This document shows, one piece after another, positions 47,138-59,575 of a DNA stretch of 64,000 nucleotides. The notes below the pieces were generated by a model. That model saw nothing but the letters and a program-made list of their open reading frames with translations. It was not told the DNA's origin and did not search any database. The stretch comes from Cheiracanthium punctorium. Its lineage: Eukaryota; Arthropoda; Arachnida; Araneae; Cheiracanthiidae. How positions within the stretch are numbered: position 1 is the stretch's first letter; the number at the start of each line of letters is the position of its first letter. A program made the position numbers and the translations under genes. The stretch lies in the NCBI GenBank assembly GCA_038373885.1, contig JAWZYV010011619.1, positions 3,038,001-3,102,000 of the forward strand, read 5' to 3'.

Positions 47138-47381
47138 CAGGTGTTCCCCACCTGAGCAGCCAAACTCCAGGACTGCAGCGGCAAAATAAAAGCAGTGACG
47201 CTTCCGCCAGGGAATCGTTTTGAGTTCGTAGAGGGTAGCGAGGCTAAGATGGAGTGAGCTATGGCTGTTGTTCTTTTTATGTGTAATCCGTGCAGTGTTT
47301 ATTTTTTTTTTAATAAAATGTTTTTTGTGTAAGTGAGATGCGAGTCTCTTCTGTCATTTTGGGAGTTCGTGTCGTCTTACA
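47133..47381 (+). repeat. 3' LTR (249 bp)
   Basis: Matches the 5' LTR apparently base for base apart from one extra T in the poly-T before AATAAA (hexamer at 47312-47317). ACTT of the target duplication follows at 47382-47385. Confidence 0.95.
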
Positions 47382-47385
47382 ACTT

Positions 47386-49504
47386 TATTTTTTTTTAAAT
47401 ATTACACACTTAATATTTCTATTATAAGAATATAAATATATACTTTCAAATTTCAATGCTACTTTATGATTTTTGAAGCAATTTATTTAACTATGCATTA
47501 TTTTATAGTAAAGTTTATCCCTTAAGAAATATCCTAATTTACAGTGTGCATAGCTTAACAATGATTTCTGACTGAAATGCTTTCATATTTTAAGATAATT
47601 TAAAATATCATTGCATTTTATATTCCCAAATGATTTAAAACAAGAAATACTAATATCTAATCAGTAAAAAATGAAATATCTTTATACGACGTAAATCGCA
47701 AATACACCATTTCATGCTCATCTTTATAAAGAAAATCTCGCAATGTGTTCATCATAATGATCTTGCGAATTTTAAAAACATTCATTATCATTAGAAATAC
47801 ATAGTTTGACAAACATAGTTGTAGGATTGTCAGATATATATATTTAAAATATCAAAAATGAGTTGCTTTATCAGTGTACTGGAAATCTTGAATCCCCTTT
47901 TGTATGCTCATTTGTGGTTATTGTAAAGAAAAGACGATTCTCTCTCTTTCTAATGGGATTTCAGAAATGCTTGATGTATTTTTCGTATTTTAGCAACAAA
48001 AAAAAACCCCTCAATGCAAATATTTTTCAGTTTAATTTTAAATAGATTCTTTGAACATCATTGTTCTAGTAAGCTGTAGTCCCTTGGATTGGCTAGATCC
48101 TTACAAATGGATTGCATGCTATAATAAACTTGAAAGTAATATAGAAGGCTGTTTGAAAGAATGAAATTGTAATGCATTTTGAAAAATAATATTAATTGTA
48201 TAATTACGATAATGGAACGAAATTTCTTTAAACATTATACTTTTCTAAGAAAATATTAATATTTGTACTGTAATAAAATGTGTGAAAGCTCTTTCTTCAA
48301 CATTTACCCTCTTTTAATTTCAGAACAGTTTCTATTATAAGCACTATATTAATAAAACAATGTGTTTCTTAAAAAAATGCGCAAGGTACACAAAATATTT
48401 AAATATTTCTTGTACTGTTTCAGATGTGAAAAATTTGTTTACAACAATGAAAATCTGGCGTCGGAGGAGCACTTTAAAAATCTCTATTTAATACTGCCTT
48501 ATTGAAAACATTGATTTCTTCATTACTCAGAATCCTGATGCTAACAGAGGCGTTTCTGTTCATAAGTATGTATACAAATTTGTTCAAAGGAATGAACCTT
48601 TAATTATTTTTTTGTGAGTTACTGAATACGTTAAATGCGTCTCTAAATGGTATATTTTAAGCTACTATGCAAACTGGCATGTGAAATTAATGGTTCACTA
48701 TCTTGCCTTTGGTTCAAAAGGCTCACGATTTTCCATAAAATGGATTATGATAGTTTTTACCGACTCCAGAAAAAGAAGTACTACGTTAAACGAGCATTAT
48801 ACATTTTTCTATGTCATGTACAGCTTTAACTCTTTCTACGTGGACCGATTTGAATGATTCTTTTTTTACTCGAAAGATGATAGCTTATGGGTGGTCCCCT
48901 GTTAGTTTAGTCGCATACTGATGATATTATCATTTTGAAAGTTTGAAGAAACCTTGTTTTTAAACCATTGCCTAAAGGTTTGCCAGTAGCGGCTGTATGT
49001 CAAAAGCCACCGAGGTCGGCCATTTTTGGCAATTTATTGCCAGGTTATAAATAATTGTCCAAAAGATGAACCCAGCCTGTCGATATATTCTATATTTAGC
49101 GAGAAATTGCCAAACCATACTTCTTTAAAATGGAAATAATTTTTCGTTATGGCGATATACTTTGGTCATAGCTTAAATATTTGCACCACGGTGACATGGA
49201 ATATTTCGCGGTTCTAATTGCGCCAGTCTACAAAGGATTGTGTATAATAATATTAGGAGAATTGTTTTAATTACAATCATAATGGGAAATGATCATGGAG
49301 AAATAGCCAAATAATCACAAGTGAGTGAAAAATCTCCATTGGTGAGATGAAAAAGTCGCCAATGGTGTCAAATATCCAAGCTTTTCCATAGTCCGTACCT
49401 CGTTTTCTTTTTAAAGACTTCATACTTGTTACCTGTTAATTTCGTATGTTTAAATAAGAATATTATGCATTATATTTTTAAGTGATTCTTATATTTTTCT
49501 TTAG
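47386..49504. other. AT-rich non-coding stretch upstream of beat exon
   Basis: No gene recognised. Contains the second copy of a possible dispersed repeat at about 48991-49140 (compare 781-950). It is probably intronic to the beat gene, since the exon at 49505 starts mid-codon and an upstream signal-peptide exon must exist. Confidence 0.5.
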
Positions 49505-49722
49505 CGTTACCATTAATCAGTGTTGGAATAAAAATAACACGTTTTGAGGTGCCATCTCTAGTCGTCCCCGGGGACTCAGCAGTGCTGAAGTGTTTTTATG
49601 ACCTCGGCAGAGAAAAGCTGTATTCCGTCAAGTGGTTCAAAGACCAAAAAGAATTTTTCAGGTACTTTCCGAGCCTATCCCCACAGTACATGGCATTTCC
49701 AGCTCCAGGCCTAGACATTGAT
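49505..49722 (+). CDS. beat: beaten path-like gene, exon encoding first half of Ig domain 1
   Basis: The exon follows a T-rich tract and TTTAG (49500-49504) and ends before GTAAGT. It begins with two bases of a split codon, then LPLISVGIKITRFEVPSLVV, PGDSAVLKCFYDLG, EKLYSVKWFKDQKEFFRYFP and ends FPAPGLDID in phase 0. The Cys of AVLKC is the first Ig cysteine and KW the core Trp. The LYSVKWYK-EFYRY-P pattern is the hallmark of arthropod Beaten path proteins, neuronal surface or secreted Ig proteins that bind Sidestep-family receptors in axon guidance. The upstream exon with start and signal peptide is not found in the window. Confidence 0.9.
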
Positions 49723-50331
49723 GTAAGTACATAATGAGAGAAATCATCAATGTTTAAAATTCAAAAAATAAATGCGCAATACATGCTACGATGGTAGACT
49801 GCAAAAATTCTCATATATGAATTTCATTTTCAGAGGCGAAACAAAGCATTTCTTTCTTTTGATATATCATAAGGGAGACCTGGGTAAATTTTGCATAGGG
49901 ACATGTGTTCCAACTCGTTTACTTTAAAAAAAATTTCATTAAATGACGACATGAGGCGAACTGGCTCAGATAGCAATGCGTCGGAAGTTTTAGTTCAGTA
50001 GCTGACGTCACATCGTCGAAAGAATGTTTTCTTCATTTTTTCTACTTTAAGTAAACTTTCAGGTCATTACTCAAACTCAAACACTGCTTGCTTTACTTTC
50101 AATAAACATATCAGTATTAACTGTTTTATCATTGCAAGCTGAAGTTTCTTTCTTTAAGCAACTATGCGTTTGTTTTTCGCTTAACGTAGATAGGTACTTT
50201 AGGAGCTAGTGTCCAATTTTCAATATGGCGAAGAGGCAGGTTTACTAACTGCATATGGGCACGTATTCAGGAAACACGCCTCTTTGAAAAACGTGCTCAT
50301 AAAGATGCATCAAAGGAAATATCGCCAAATA

Positions 50332-50428
50332 TCCAACGAAATTTGTCATTGCATGAATCACAGTGAATTTCCTTTGACTGCATCAAATGAAATTCACTGT
50401 GATTAATGCAATGACAAATTTCGTTGGA
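50332..50428. repeat. near-perfect hairpin, 39-bp arms, 19-nt loop, in beat intron
   Basis: Arms 50332-50370 and 50390-50428 match at 38 of 39 positions (core CCAACGAAATTTGTCATTGC). The size would suit a microRNA-like or hairpin-siRNA precursor, but near-perfect pairing equally suits a small palindromic MITE. A flanking TGCATCAAAGGAAAT is partly echoed in the loop-side sequence. Confidence 0.9.
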
Positions 50429-52189
50429 AAAAGTCTTTATTTTCAAAATTGTTAAGTGAGAGTTTTTATAAAGTGGCATTTGCTTTATGCATCTACTTAC
50501 TTTTTTCTGTCACTGCACAGTTATCTTACCTATTATTTTTATCCTTTTTAGTTTGAAAAAATAAACATATTAAGTAACAAGCAAGATTTATTACCTGTGT
50601 TTTACCATTAAAGACCCCATAAAAATTTACATGTCACTCCTTATCAAATATAATTAAAGCTAATGAATTAATTTTATTGTTTAGGGAAATCATTGATTAA
50701 ACGTAAAATGATAATAAAAAGGGAAGGGAGTGTTTATAGTACAAAACTATATTTCAGTAGAGTCACATATTTTATCTCGTCTGCAATTTACTTGTTCATC
50801 TTTAATTACAGAAGTGTATGTTGCGATAACAATAAAATTGCATCTTGATAAATACGAAAGTGTACAGAGGAATGTGTGTTTGATATATGACACATTGAAC
50901 TTTATTATGTCCAAAGTTTTCAAATACTTAAGTTAAAATAGAAGAGAAACATTTACTTTACATAAGTAACACTATTTAAAAGGTTTTCTGACACTTCACA
51001 GAAGGTTAATTAAAATTGCAATAAAAATTACAACAATTTAAATTTATAGGTATCATTTCTCATTTTTTGAAGAATAAATTTTATTTTAAAATGTAAGTAT
51101 GCACCTGTTCATACATAAATACATCATCTACATGCGCTTGACAAGACTGATCTTGCATTTAATTTAATTTAATCGTTAATCAAATTTTTATTTTCACTCA
51201 ATTGTTTCACTTGATTAATATGCATAAAAAATTACTCTTTCATTAAACGCCTGAAAAACTAACATTCAGCCCACAAAAACCATTAAACATTTAAGCTAGA
51301 ATAATTATTTGAAAGTATCTGTGATGATAAGTGCGTTTGATTTATTAGTAAGTAAAGCTGATGTAATTTATTTCGGAGCCAATATTGAATTAAGTAATGA
51401 AGCCTTAATTCGGACTGTTGACATTATTCTGTGATAAATAGAAGGGAAGTTAATTACTTGCATATAATGTCAGAATCAACATTTTTAATTAAGTCCTTCT
51501 TCAGGCTTTAAATTATTTCGCCAATCAAATGGCTTTTGACGATTAATTAGACCTAATGATACGGATAGCTTTGTTTTCTAGAAAAAGTGATCTTGTTAGT
51601 TTTATTCTTGAGATGATTTTGTGTATATAGGGTAAATCTTAAGATAAACTCTTCTCTTTTGAACTGCTTCAGAATATTGGTGAGAGCATACTACTACAGT
51701 ATTCTAGGGAACATCTACCAAATACCATTGCGAAAGACATTTAATCACATTTTGTTCATTCAAAAAACACACATATAAAAGTGATACATCCATGCCATGT
51801 CACTGCGTGTTAAATGAATAATTCTACATTGAATAGATGGACCAACCGAAATTTAAAACAAACATGAGGTAAATCATCCGTAATAAATATCAGTTCTTCA
51901 TTTTATGTGCAATTCAATTGTTATTTCCCACAAGACAGTACTACTTACAAGGTTTCAAAATTATGCTCCTAACATTTTTCGAGCATTGTCATTTAAATTT
52001 GTCAGTTTTAGACTGTGTCCAACTATGAAATGGGTCAGCGGTGAGGGCCAATATTTCTTCAATGCCGGTCTCAATAGTTTGGTATAAAGATAGAAAAAAT
52101 GCTTGGTGTACATGGAGACTATGTTTTTAAATAATCTGTACTAAACGCCTTGCTTTGTTTATGTACCTCTTGGATTTCGTATATAAAAT

Positions 52190-52470
52190 TTTTGTTAAAG
52201 GACTTGTTGTCCGTCGACGTAACCGCTGGGGGTTTCCCACCGTATTCTTCGAGACTTCGCGTAAATAAGGGTTAGGACCCCTTGGAAATTCCCCACAGAA
52301 AGCAACCCCCTTCTTTCTTTCGGAGATTTCTTGAGAAGATAATTGGCAGTAATCTCACGTTTCATTTCATTGAAGGACTTGTTACCTTATTTTTTGAACC
52401 ACCCTTTTATATAGGGACTTTGCGAGATGAGACAAGGTTTTGCAGCTACTTTGTGAGGTAAAACACATTA
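52190..52470 (+). repeat. unclassified GC-richer segment
   Basis: A block with GGACTTGTT at about 52200 and again at about 52376, with C-rich tracts between (GGGGGTTTCCCACCG, CAACCCCCTTC). It stands out from the AT-rich intron and may be a piece of a mobile element. No ends were found. Confidence 0.25.
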
Positions 52471-53059
52471 TTTCTCGTTTTGTGTCTATTCCTAAATTAT
52501 GTAAACACTTTTAATCGTCATTATGCAAAATTCCTACTAAAATCTTTACATGGAAACAACAACACCCCACCCCCATAAAAAATAAAAATAAAATAAATAA
52601 ATAAATAAATAGACATGAAAATTTACATTCCACACTAGCTAATGCAAGATGTTATTTTCTCCATTTTAGTCTACTTTTCGTTCGGAAAAATAACTTTCAA
52701 GTCTATCTCATCCAATGATATCACTTTTCTTGGAATGATCCAATTAAGATTACACTAGGCAGCAAAAAAAAAAAAAAAAAGTTTTTGTTTGTATCCTGGT
52801 TCTAAATACCCAATTCTTACTAATTTTGGTCGCAGAAAACGAATATGTAAATGAAATTATTTTATTCTCTCTATAGCTAATGTTTTCTTAGCTCTTGTTT
52901 TCAAAGCTCTTGTTTTCAAAATACACAAAAGCCCATTGGGAAAAGATACAAAACAGCCTTCCCATCGACTCAAAGGTAAATGGAAGAAAAAAAAAATCTG
53001 TTCAATAAATATAACGCAAAAGATCATATTTCGTTTAAAAAAGTTAATTTTTGTGAATG

Positions 53060-54300
53060 AAGGGTTTAATTTCAGTTTATTTCTGTAGACGAGACGTTTC
53101 AATTCGGCCAGCCTCTTTCTTGTACCTCAAAGTCGGTACACTTCTTGTAATAGTACAGCAGTAATCATTCAACATTGACTGATCCAATTACCCTGATACC
53201 TGCTTTCCTTTGTAAAGATAGCTTGATGAAACCTTTCACCATGCTCATCACTTAGCTCTACAGTTTTTAGGGAAAAAATTAAGATGTAAGTACAGGAAAA
53301 TAGAGTCAGAGGCATATCGAATGCAAGGTCGCAAAGTTTTTGTAGGTGTATTTTCACCATGTGCTGGTAGTTTTCATCTTTTTTGTTGCCTAGAAATCTT
53401 CATCCCACACCTTTAAGGACTTCCCAGGATGCCTTCTCTTTCCTCTCCAAAATTTTTATCTAAATAAATGTTCTTTATAATTGTGCACATTTGAAGGCTC
53501 ACAGAAACTCCATCCTTAATCTTTTCTTCACTCAATCTTGGAAACTTTGCTCTAAGGTATTGAGAAATCTCTCCATCCTTGTTCATGGAATCTGCAAAGT
53601 TCTTCATTATTCTCAGCATCATTTGCGGGGGTTGAAGCAGAATCAACATGTTATTTGGATCTACTAGAAACTCGCTTTCAACAATTCTCTCCACGGAATT
53701 CAGATTTCCTGAAGACAATTCATATTTTATGCAGTGAGAGTCCCATAAGCATAGAAAAGCAGTACTTAGTATAGCCTAACCTTATTCCCAGGTATACAGC
53801 AATAACTTTGAAGTGCCAACTTATCTGTCATTTGTGATTGTCGTATTTGATTGACTCTAAAAGTAATATCACATTACTGTAGGTCACCTTCATGTGAACG
53901 GAATCTCCAGCGAAGTTTGAAAGAGTCTAAAAACATCCCCACTTAAATCATGAATTATATTTAGGGAATTCATAAAATTTCTGACATCAATACTAGAAAG
54001 CAAATATTCTTTCTCTTCAAAGAAATGAAGATTCTTGTAACGGGTAATATAGTCTGCGATCTTGACTTCTGGTTAAAGTAGATGCGATTGCCTTCAGCCT
54101 TGATGCCAGAAGCTCTGCTTTTTCTTTTGGCCAGCCTCAAGATCTCTTACGAAATCACTCAGTTTTGTCTGATTAAATCTGTGGGGCTCACTCAAATCGT
54201 GTGCCTCTAAATCTGGATCATAGGAAGTCCCATGCTTAGTGACTTCTTCAGCATCATCCTTTTCAATCTCACAATTTGAAGGTTTATAAATTAGCGGATT
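53060..54300 (-). pseudogene. transposon-associated arthropod protein pseudogene (unnamed family)
   Basis: Read from right to left on the minus strand, the segments LTKLSDFVRDLEA, then KIADYITRYKNLHFF, then LLLESIKYDNHKWQIS with IAVYLGIRLGYTKYC and LWDSR-like end, then MMLRIMKNFADSMNKDGEIS, YLRAKFPRLSEEKIKDGV, FLGNKKDENYQ, and SDEHGERFHQAI with RYQGNW follow in order. I recognise this as a long uncharacterised protein family repeated many times in arthropod genomes (typical pieces: LGYTKFCCFLC-WDSR, KFP-LSEAK-KEGIF, SDEHGERFHQDI--MEKRYQG). Frameshifts near 53390 and 53720 and stops make it dead. The function is unknown; the copy number suggests it travels with a transposon. It lies antisense in a beat intron. 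Confidence 0.7.
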
Positions 54301-57300
54301 ACCTAAGTGAGAAACGGGATGAATGGCTGATGGAACATACGAATACTGTATAACCCATAGTAGCCATATAAACCAGCCATAGTGAGACTTTATTAATCAA
54401 ATTGGTACTGTATCTTAAAAACATTTTATTTATTTCCAGTGGCGGGCCTTTTGCGTTATAGGCATTGGCCTCTACTAAGGCCGGAGTAAGGCCCGGAGGC
54501 TTTATACACCATACAAGGTGGTCGGCAATACTTTAAAAACAAGCGCTAACCCCCACTTTTTATGGTGATTTTCGTGTTTAACGAGACAAAACATTTCGAA
54601 AATAAGTATGTATACATTTTTGGTGTTCAGTAGTGTTAACTGAAAATTGCATTTGCCCTACGGTGCGCTTGCATGTCATTTAAATGACCAGCACGGAGAA
54701 GAGGTATTGGGCATAGAGGAGGGGGAATTTGCACTGCTGCATCTTGGCAATGATTTGGACGAAGACGATTAATAAAATAAAATTAATTAGAAACTTTGTA
54801 AAATAACACACATAAAATAAGATGCATGGCAATACGGTCGCTTTCGGATGGCATAAAAATGTCAACACATCTACCGTTGATTGAAAAAAAAAGCTTCCCC
54901 ATCAATACAAGCAGGAAGGTAAGAACTAATATTCCTGCATGCGTAGATAGATGATAGAGGTGTTTTGCAAATGATGAAGTGTAGACCTTACGTACGACGC
55001 ATAAAAGAGCCTTCTTTTCACTAATCGCGATAAGCAAGGACAAACAAGGTCAAAAAGAAAGAAGCCATTTAGATGCCTTGTTAAAAATATTCGACAAAAA
55101 ATAAATTTTGATAAACGATAAAATTTATTTTTTATGATGTTTTAGGCTTGGAATGTATCATAGAAAAGGCTATATTAAAAAGACCTAAGCTGCAGGTCTC
55201 GATGTCTAAAATAGTACCTGTTGAAAGAGGAAAAAAAAGTTCGGAACAAAAAATTCTTTCTGCAAACTAAGTTTTATGAATCGGAACCTGTGTGATGTAG
55301 AAATGGAAACTAATTTACAAATTGAATACAAGGAAAATATTGAATTTAAACAGGAAGCACAACTGTTAGATATGATGATTCTCGGAGTGTATCGTGCTTC
55401 AAGTTATAGACAGGTGTGAGGCCGTCTTACAAAATCAACATAGCATCAATTCTTTATCCTTCATACTCTGTACAGTCGGAGAGGGCGCGGAGGACCTGAG
55501 ATCCTTAGACGTTTTGCTTAGACTGAGATCCTTAGACTCTGTAAAGTTTTTGAAGAATTCTTATCACGTGCAACACGACAACGTTGTTCCAGAAAAAAAG
55601 CCCCCTTTTCCCTCGAGTTTTTGGTTAAGTAGTCTTGCCTGTGTAGTTCACCGTTAGAGGGCCAGTAACGTTACATTTTGGCTTAAATGTTGATCGACAC
55701 TTTCACCTGTTCATTGACGGAATCCTTATGACACGGAAAAAGGGGTTTTGGCGGGAAGTTCGTGCATTGTTCATAACGGTGTACGAAAAGAGCCTTTATT
55801 GGAAGCATCAACATAATTTTTTGTATAATGCTTTCATAAAATGCCCAAAATATCCACCGTGCGCATCGAGCCTTGCTGACGTGCTCCGTGTATTCCCTAA
55901 CTGCTCACGCTGCGTCAGTCGTGCACACATATATAATACTAACAGCATGAAGGGGAAGGACTGAAAGTCTTTTTGCTGTAATAAGGTTTCGATAAATTAA
56001 TTCATTGAAGCGTTTTCATTGGAAGGAACCCAAAGGTGCTAGATCTGATGAGTGTAGGGACCAGAAAACCGAGTCCCCCATTCCTATTCCAGTGTCCAAT
56101 TTAATGTTTCCAATAATTATTTTTCTTTGCACCGGATGTGACTTCATACTTGTTTTTCCTATTTTCTCGAAAATTATGGGTTGTATAGATACAGTTCTTT
56201 GGACATTTTTTTTTTATGTATTCCCAAGGAGAAATCTGGGTGTACAGAGCTTGGGATGAATTTCCGGGGCACTCTTTGTGATAATAACTTTTACATGATT
56301 CAATACATCTCGGAATTCTCGAGTATTATAATTAAATCATTTGCGTCACTTTCGTTTGGTGTATGAAGCTAGGGACAAGCTTTTGCTAAGATGGTTTCGG
56401 GGAAATTTTCAAATATATCTAAAAGCGAAAGGTATTAACTGTCTTATATTAACTTAAAATGTTTATTTAAAAACTCTGTAGTTTTGTTTTACAAAATTAT
56501 GAATAATTATATTTCATTTAATTTATTAAATTAAATTATAGAATAACAACATTTAAATTAAATTAATTCCACGCACTTGAGAAAATGTCTGACGTAAAAT
56601 AATAGACTGGATTACCTCTTTCAACATCTAACCTACAACGTTAACACAAACCTTAAGTGAAAAGAAATAGTGGTTTAAACGAACAACTTTCGCATAAAGA
56701 ATTGCAAATGAGGACTGAACTCGTTTGAAATTTGAAAAAGTTTTAATCCGTAAAATATGCAGCTGAAGGAAATACTTAATGTAGACAGTTGTTTATCTCA
56801 GACAGCAAACTTTTTTTGCTAAAAGATTGTTCTTTAGTCTTGTAGGACTTTACAGGATCTTCAATAATAATAATAAAAATAAAACTATCCTCTATTGGGA
56901 AAGTTGAGAGCTGGGATAATTTGAAAAGAATTAAAAGAAACAATATATGAAGAATTTCCATGTCGTTTATGTTATATGCCTATGTCATGTTTTAATATTT
57001 AGTTATAAATATACGATATTTGCTTATATCGTATTTGCTTTTGTGAATGTCTCTAGATGTTCATGTAGTCTTCCTCGTGTGTTAGTGCATAGTACACTAA
57101 AAAGAAAAGCTTTGCTTCCCGAGGGACGCTGTGCTGTATTTATAGCACAATATAGTTCATAAATATATTGCAGTGGTATAGTAACCAGTAACTACAGCAC
57201 GAGACGAGACTGAAAGTATTGCGAATTTTTCGGCGTGCACTTTGTTAGTTTTTATTTATCAGAAATTATTTTGAAATATAAATTTTCTTTGTACTCCATA

Positions 57301-58685
57301 ATACACTGATTTAGAAGAAAAGCCCTTGTGTTAGTACTTTGGGACTATTTTACATGATTTTACATGACAGAAAGTACTTATAATATGCGTGTAGTTTTGC
57401 ATTTGAAGCATCAAATTTTGTGTGGCTGTGATCTGAGTCTTTACTTTTTTGACATACACTCTTCACTGTAAAGTACAAAGCCCTGTGTAGTTTTTGGTAT
57501 GCAATAATTTTATGAATTACTTTTTATCACAAAAATAAAGCATTAGTTTCGTTAAAAGATGAATACCTTTGCAGCAAAAATCCTTAAATCCGGGTTTGGA
57601 ATATTTTACTGATTTGTTGCTATTCTATACATTTGTTTCAGAACTATTACTTCAGTACCTGTCTAATTCACCAAACGTTTGACATATAGATTAATCCAAA
57701 CACGCTTTTTAAAGTCATCGGTAAGCTATCTTACCCATTACTTTAACGTGCGTGTTGGAGTACTTTGTACATCGAGTGTTTCGTGAATAAGGCCGTACAT
57801 GTACGGATTACTTGAAGTATCATTAAGACTGGCGCGGCATTTTTTAACAGCTAAGAAATTAACTCGGTTCTGGTACACCTGCCTTACTTATTTATGTTTT
57901 CCTGTTTTAGAAATCTTTCTTTCATATTTCATTATACTATAATGTATATAGTTAGTATAAATGGAATAAACACACCTCCACAGCGTCTGCTCCCAGCTCT
58001 AGCTGTCAAACGGGTAATCAGAAGTTATTTCTTTTTCAAGGAAAGGGGGACTGAATTATTTCACTTTGTTCCTTCCTTCAGAAATAAATAATTAAATAAA
58101 AATACATATTTTTTTTTAGTTAAAAAATAATAATAGGGAGTGTTTGTGTACAAGTTCTTCCCACGTCAATGCTAACGCTATCCGCTGTTGAGAAGTTTCG
58201 AGCCAATCATGAAACTTATTTTATACGTGCGCATGCGCTTTACTGTCCAGTGACATTTAACGTTAGCGGTACCGTGAGTGAAACCACCATGCAAAAACTC
58301 CCTAATAACGAGATTGTGGCGCAGCATATCGTAAATATATTGGGTTTTGGATGTAGAGGTTTTGGATATTTGACTTTTTAGAAGAAATCTATATATCGCA
58401 TCTAAACAACTCAGCAAGAGAGCCGAGAACGTTACGGCATCCTTCTTACGTTTTTTTGCACTTGAAATACGGAGAAGGAAATGCAAGTCTTCGACACATC
58501 CAACATTTACTGTTAGTACATGGCAAATATCGGCAACTGCCGGTGTAAGTGATAAATAAGGATACTTAACAAATATTTCAGACTTACACCAAGCGACTGT
58601 GGTACTGATGAAAGTCAACATTCTCCAGATTTCGGACTTTCACATCTAAAAATTGATTTTTTTTTTTTTATTTATTATTCAGTTA

Positions 58686-59575
58686 CAGAGGGTGTTTACA
58701 CATTTTTAGAACGATTCGATAAAGAATTTTTAAAAAAGTAAATGTTTCAGAATAAAAATTTTTGGCAGCAGCTTATTATTTGAAATGAGAAATATCGTCT
58801 GTTACTTTTCAATTTATTCTTCTTTAAAAATGTCATATGTAAACAAGCTGTGTATTGAAGGATATGTTTTTGCGCTTTCCGAAGAGAAATATTCTTATTC
58901 CATAATTCAAAACGATGTGAAATGCATGGTATTAAAATTTCTAAGTGCAAAATAAGCAACATTATTAATCGGCAAGGTAAAAACTGTCAATCATTATTTC
59001 TACATGGAAAGAAGACTCCAAACGAATATCCGAAAAAGGCACGTACTGTTTCAAATGTTTCTAAAGTGAAATCGCTGGTAACAAGAGAAAATCCGCCAAC
59101 ACAGAGATCAATTGCAAAGTCTTTAGATACTGTCTGTAGCAACAATAAATAAAATATTAAAAAGATATACAACTTAAAAAAGCTAAAAAAAATAATGTTC
59201 ACCAGCTTTTGCCGAGACATGTGGCTCAAAGCCAACTTCGAAACGTCATACTTGGAAAACTACCATTGCATTCCTTGAAAAAATGAAGACTGATACAGGT
59301 ATTGCATATATACTTTTTCCTTTGGTCTGTTAAAAAGAGCTCTTTCTAAACGCAAATCTACCATGATACATGGACTTTGGAAAGTAATGGAAGAAGAATG
59401 GAAAGCAATACCCTGGAAATTTTACGAAAAGCTCTTCTATCATGGAAATCACGATGCAGACTTATAGTCCAGAAAAAAGGATATCAGATCGAACATTAAA
59501 AAAAATAGTCTTTGCATTTTTAAACATTAATTAAACGGCCCCAAAACCGTTCTAAAAAAATGTAAACACCTTCTG
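58686..59575 (+). mobile_element. TA-flanked Tc1/mariner-type element, 890 bp, with broken transposase
   Basis: The ends are CAGAGGGTGTTTACACATTT and its near inverse ending ACACCTTCTG (59575), with TA at 58684-58685 and 59576-59577. Inside, the + strand encodes KKARTVSNVSKVKSLVTREN, PPTQRSIAKSLDTVCSNN (an HTH of the R.IA..L..S..T…I pattern), a middle piece FCRDMWLKANFET, and a C-terminal piece GLWKVMEEEWKAIPWKFYEK, ALLSWKSRCRLI. Frame breaks and a large deletion of the catalytic core show it is dead. It sits sense to, and within, the beat intron. Confidence 0.8.

Larger units (their letters stand above)
42539..47381 (+). mobile_element. Ty3/Gypsy LTR retrotransposon, internally deleted
   Basis: A 4.84-kb element with LTRs of 248 and 249 bp, ACTT target duplication, tRNA-Lys-type primer-binding site, Gag-protease-RT frame, integrase remainder, and a G-rich polypurine tract. 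Domain order Gag-PR-RT-(RH)-IN is that of Ty3/Gypsy. A deletion near 46350 joins the end of RT to the last part of the integrase core in a different frame, removing the RT connection, RNase H, the zinc-binding domain and the first two catalytic acids of integrase. The LTRs seem to differ only by one T, so the insertion looks recent. It lies about 2.1 kb upstream of the first beat exon in the same orientation. Confidence 0.95.

Noticed and set aside
54440..54520. CAGTGGCGGGCC segment as an hAT-type element end
   Set aside because: The matching inverted end and an 8-bp target duplication could not be found.
58178..58621. 147-codon open frame on the minus strand
   Set aside because: The longest unexplained frame outside the retrotransposon, but it has no recognisable motif, lies in a locally GC-richer patch where long frames are expected more often, and is inside an intron. 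I leave it unassigned; a protein search would decide.
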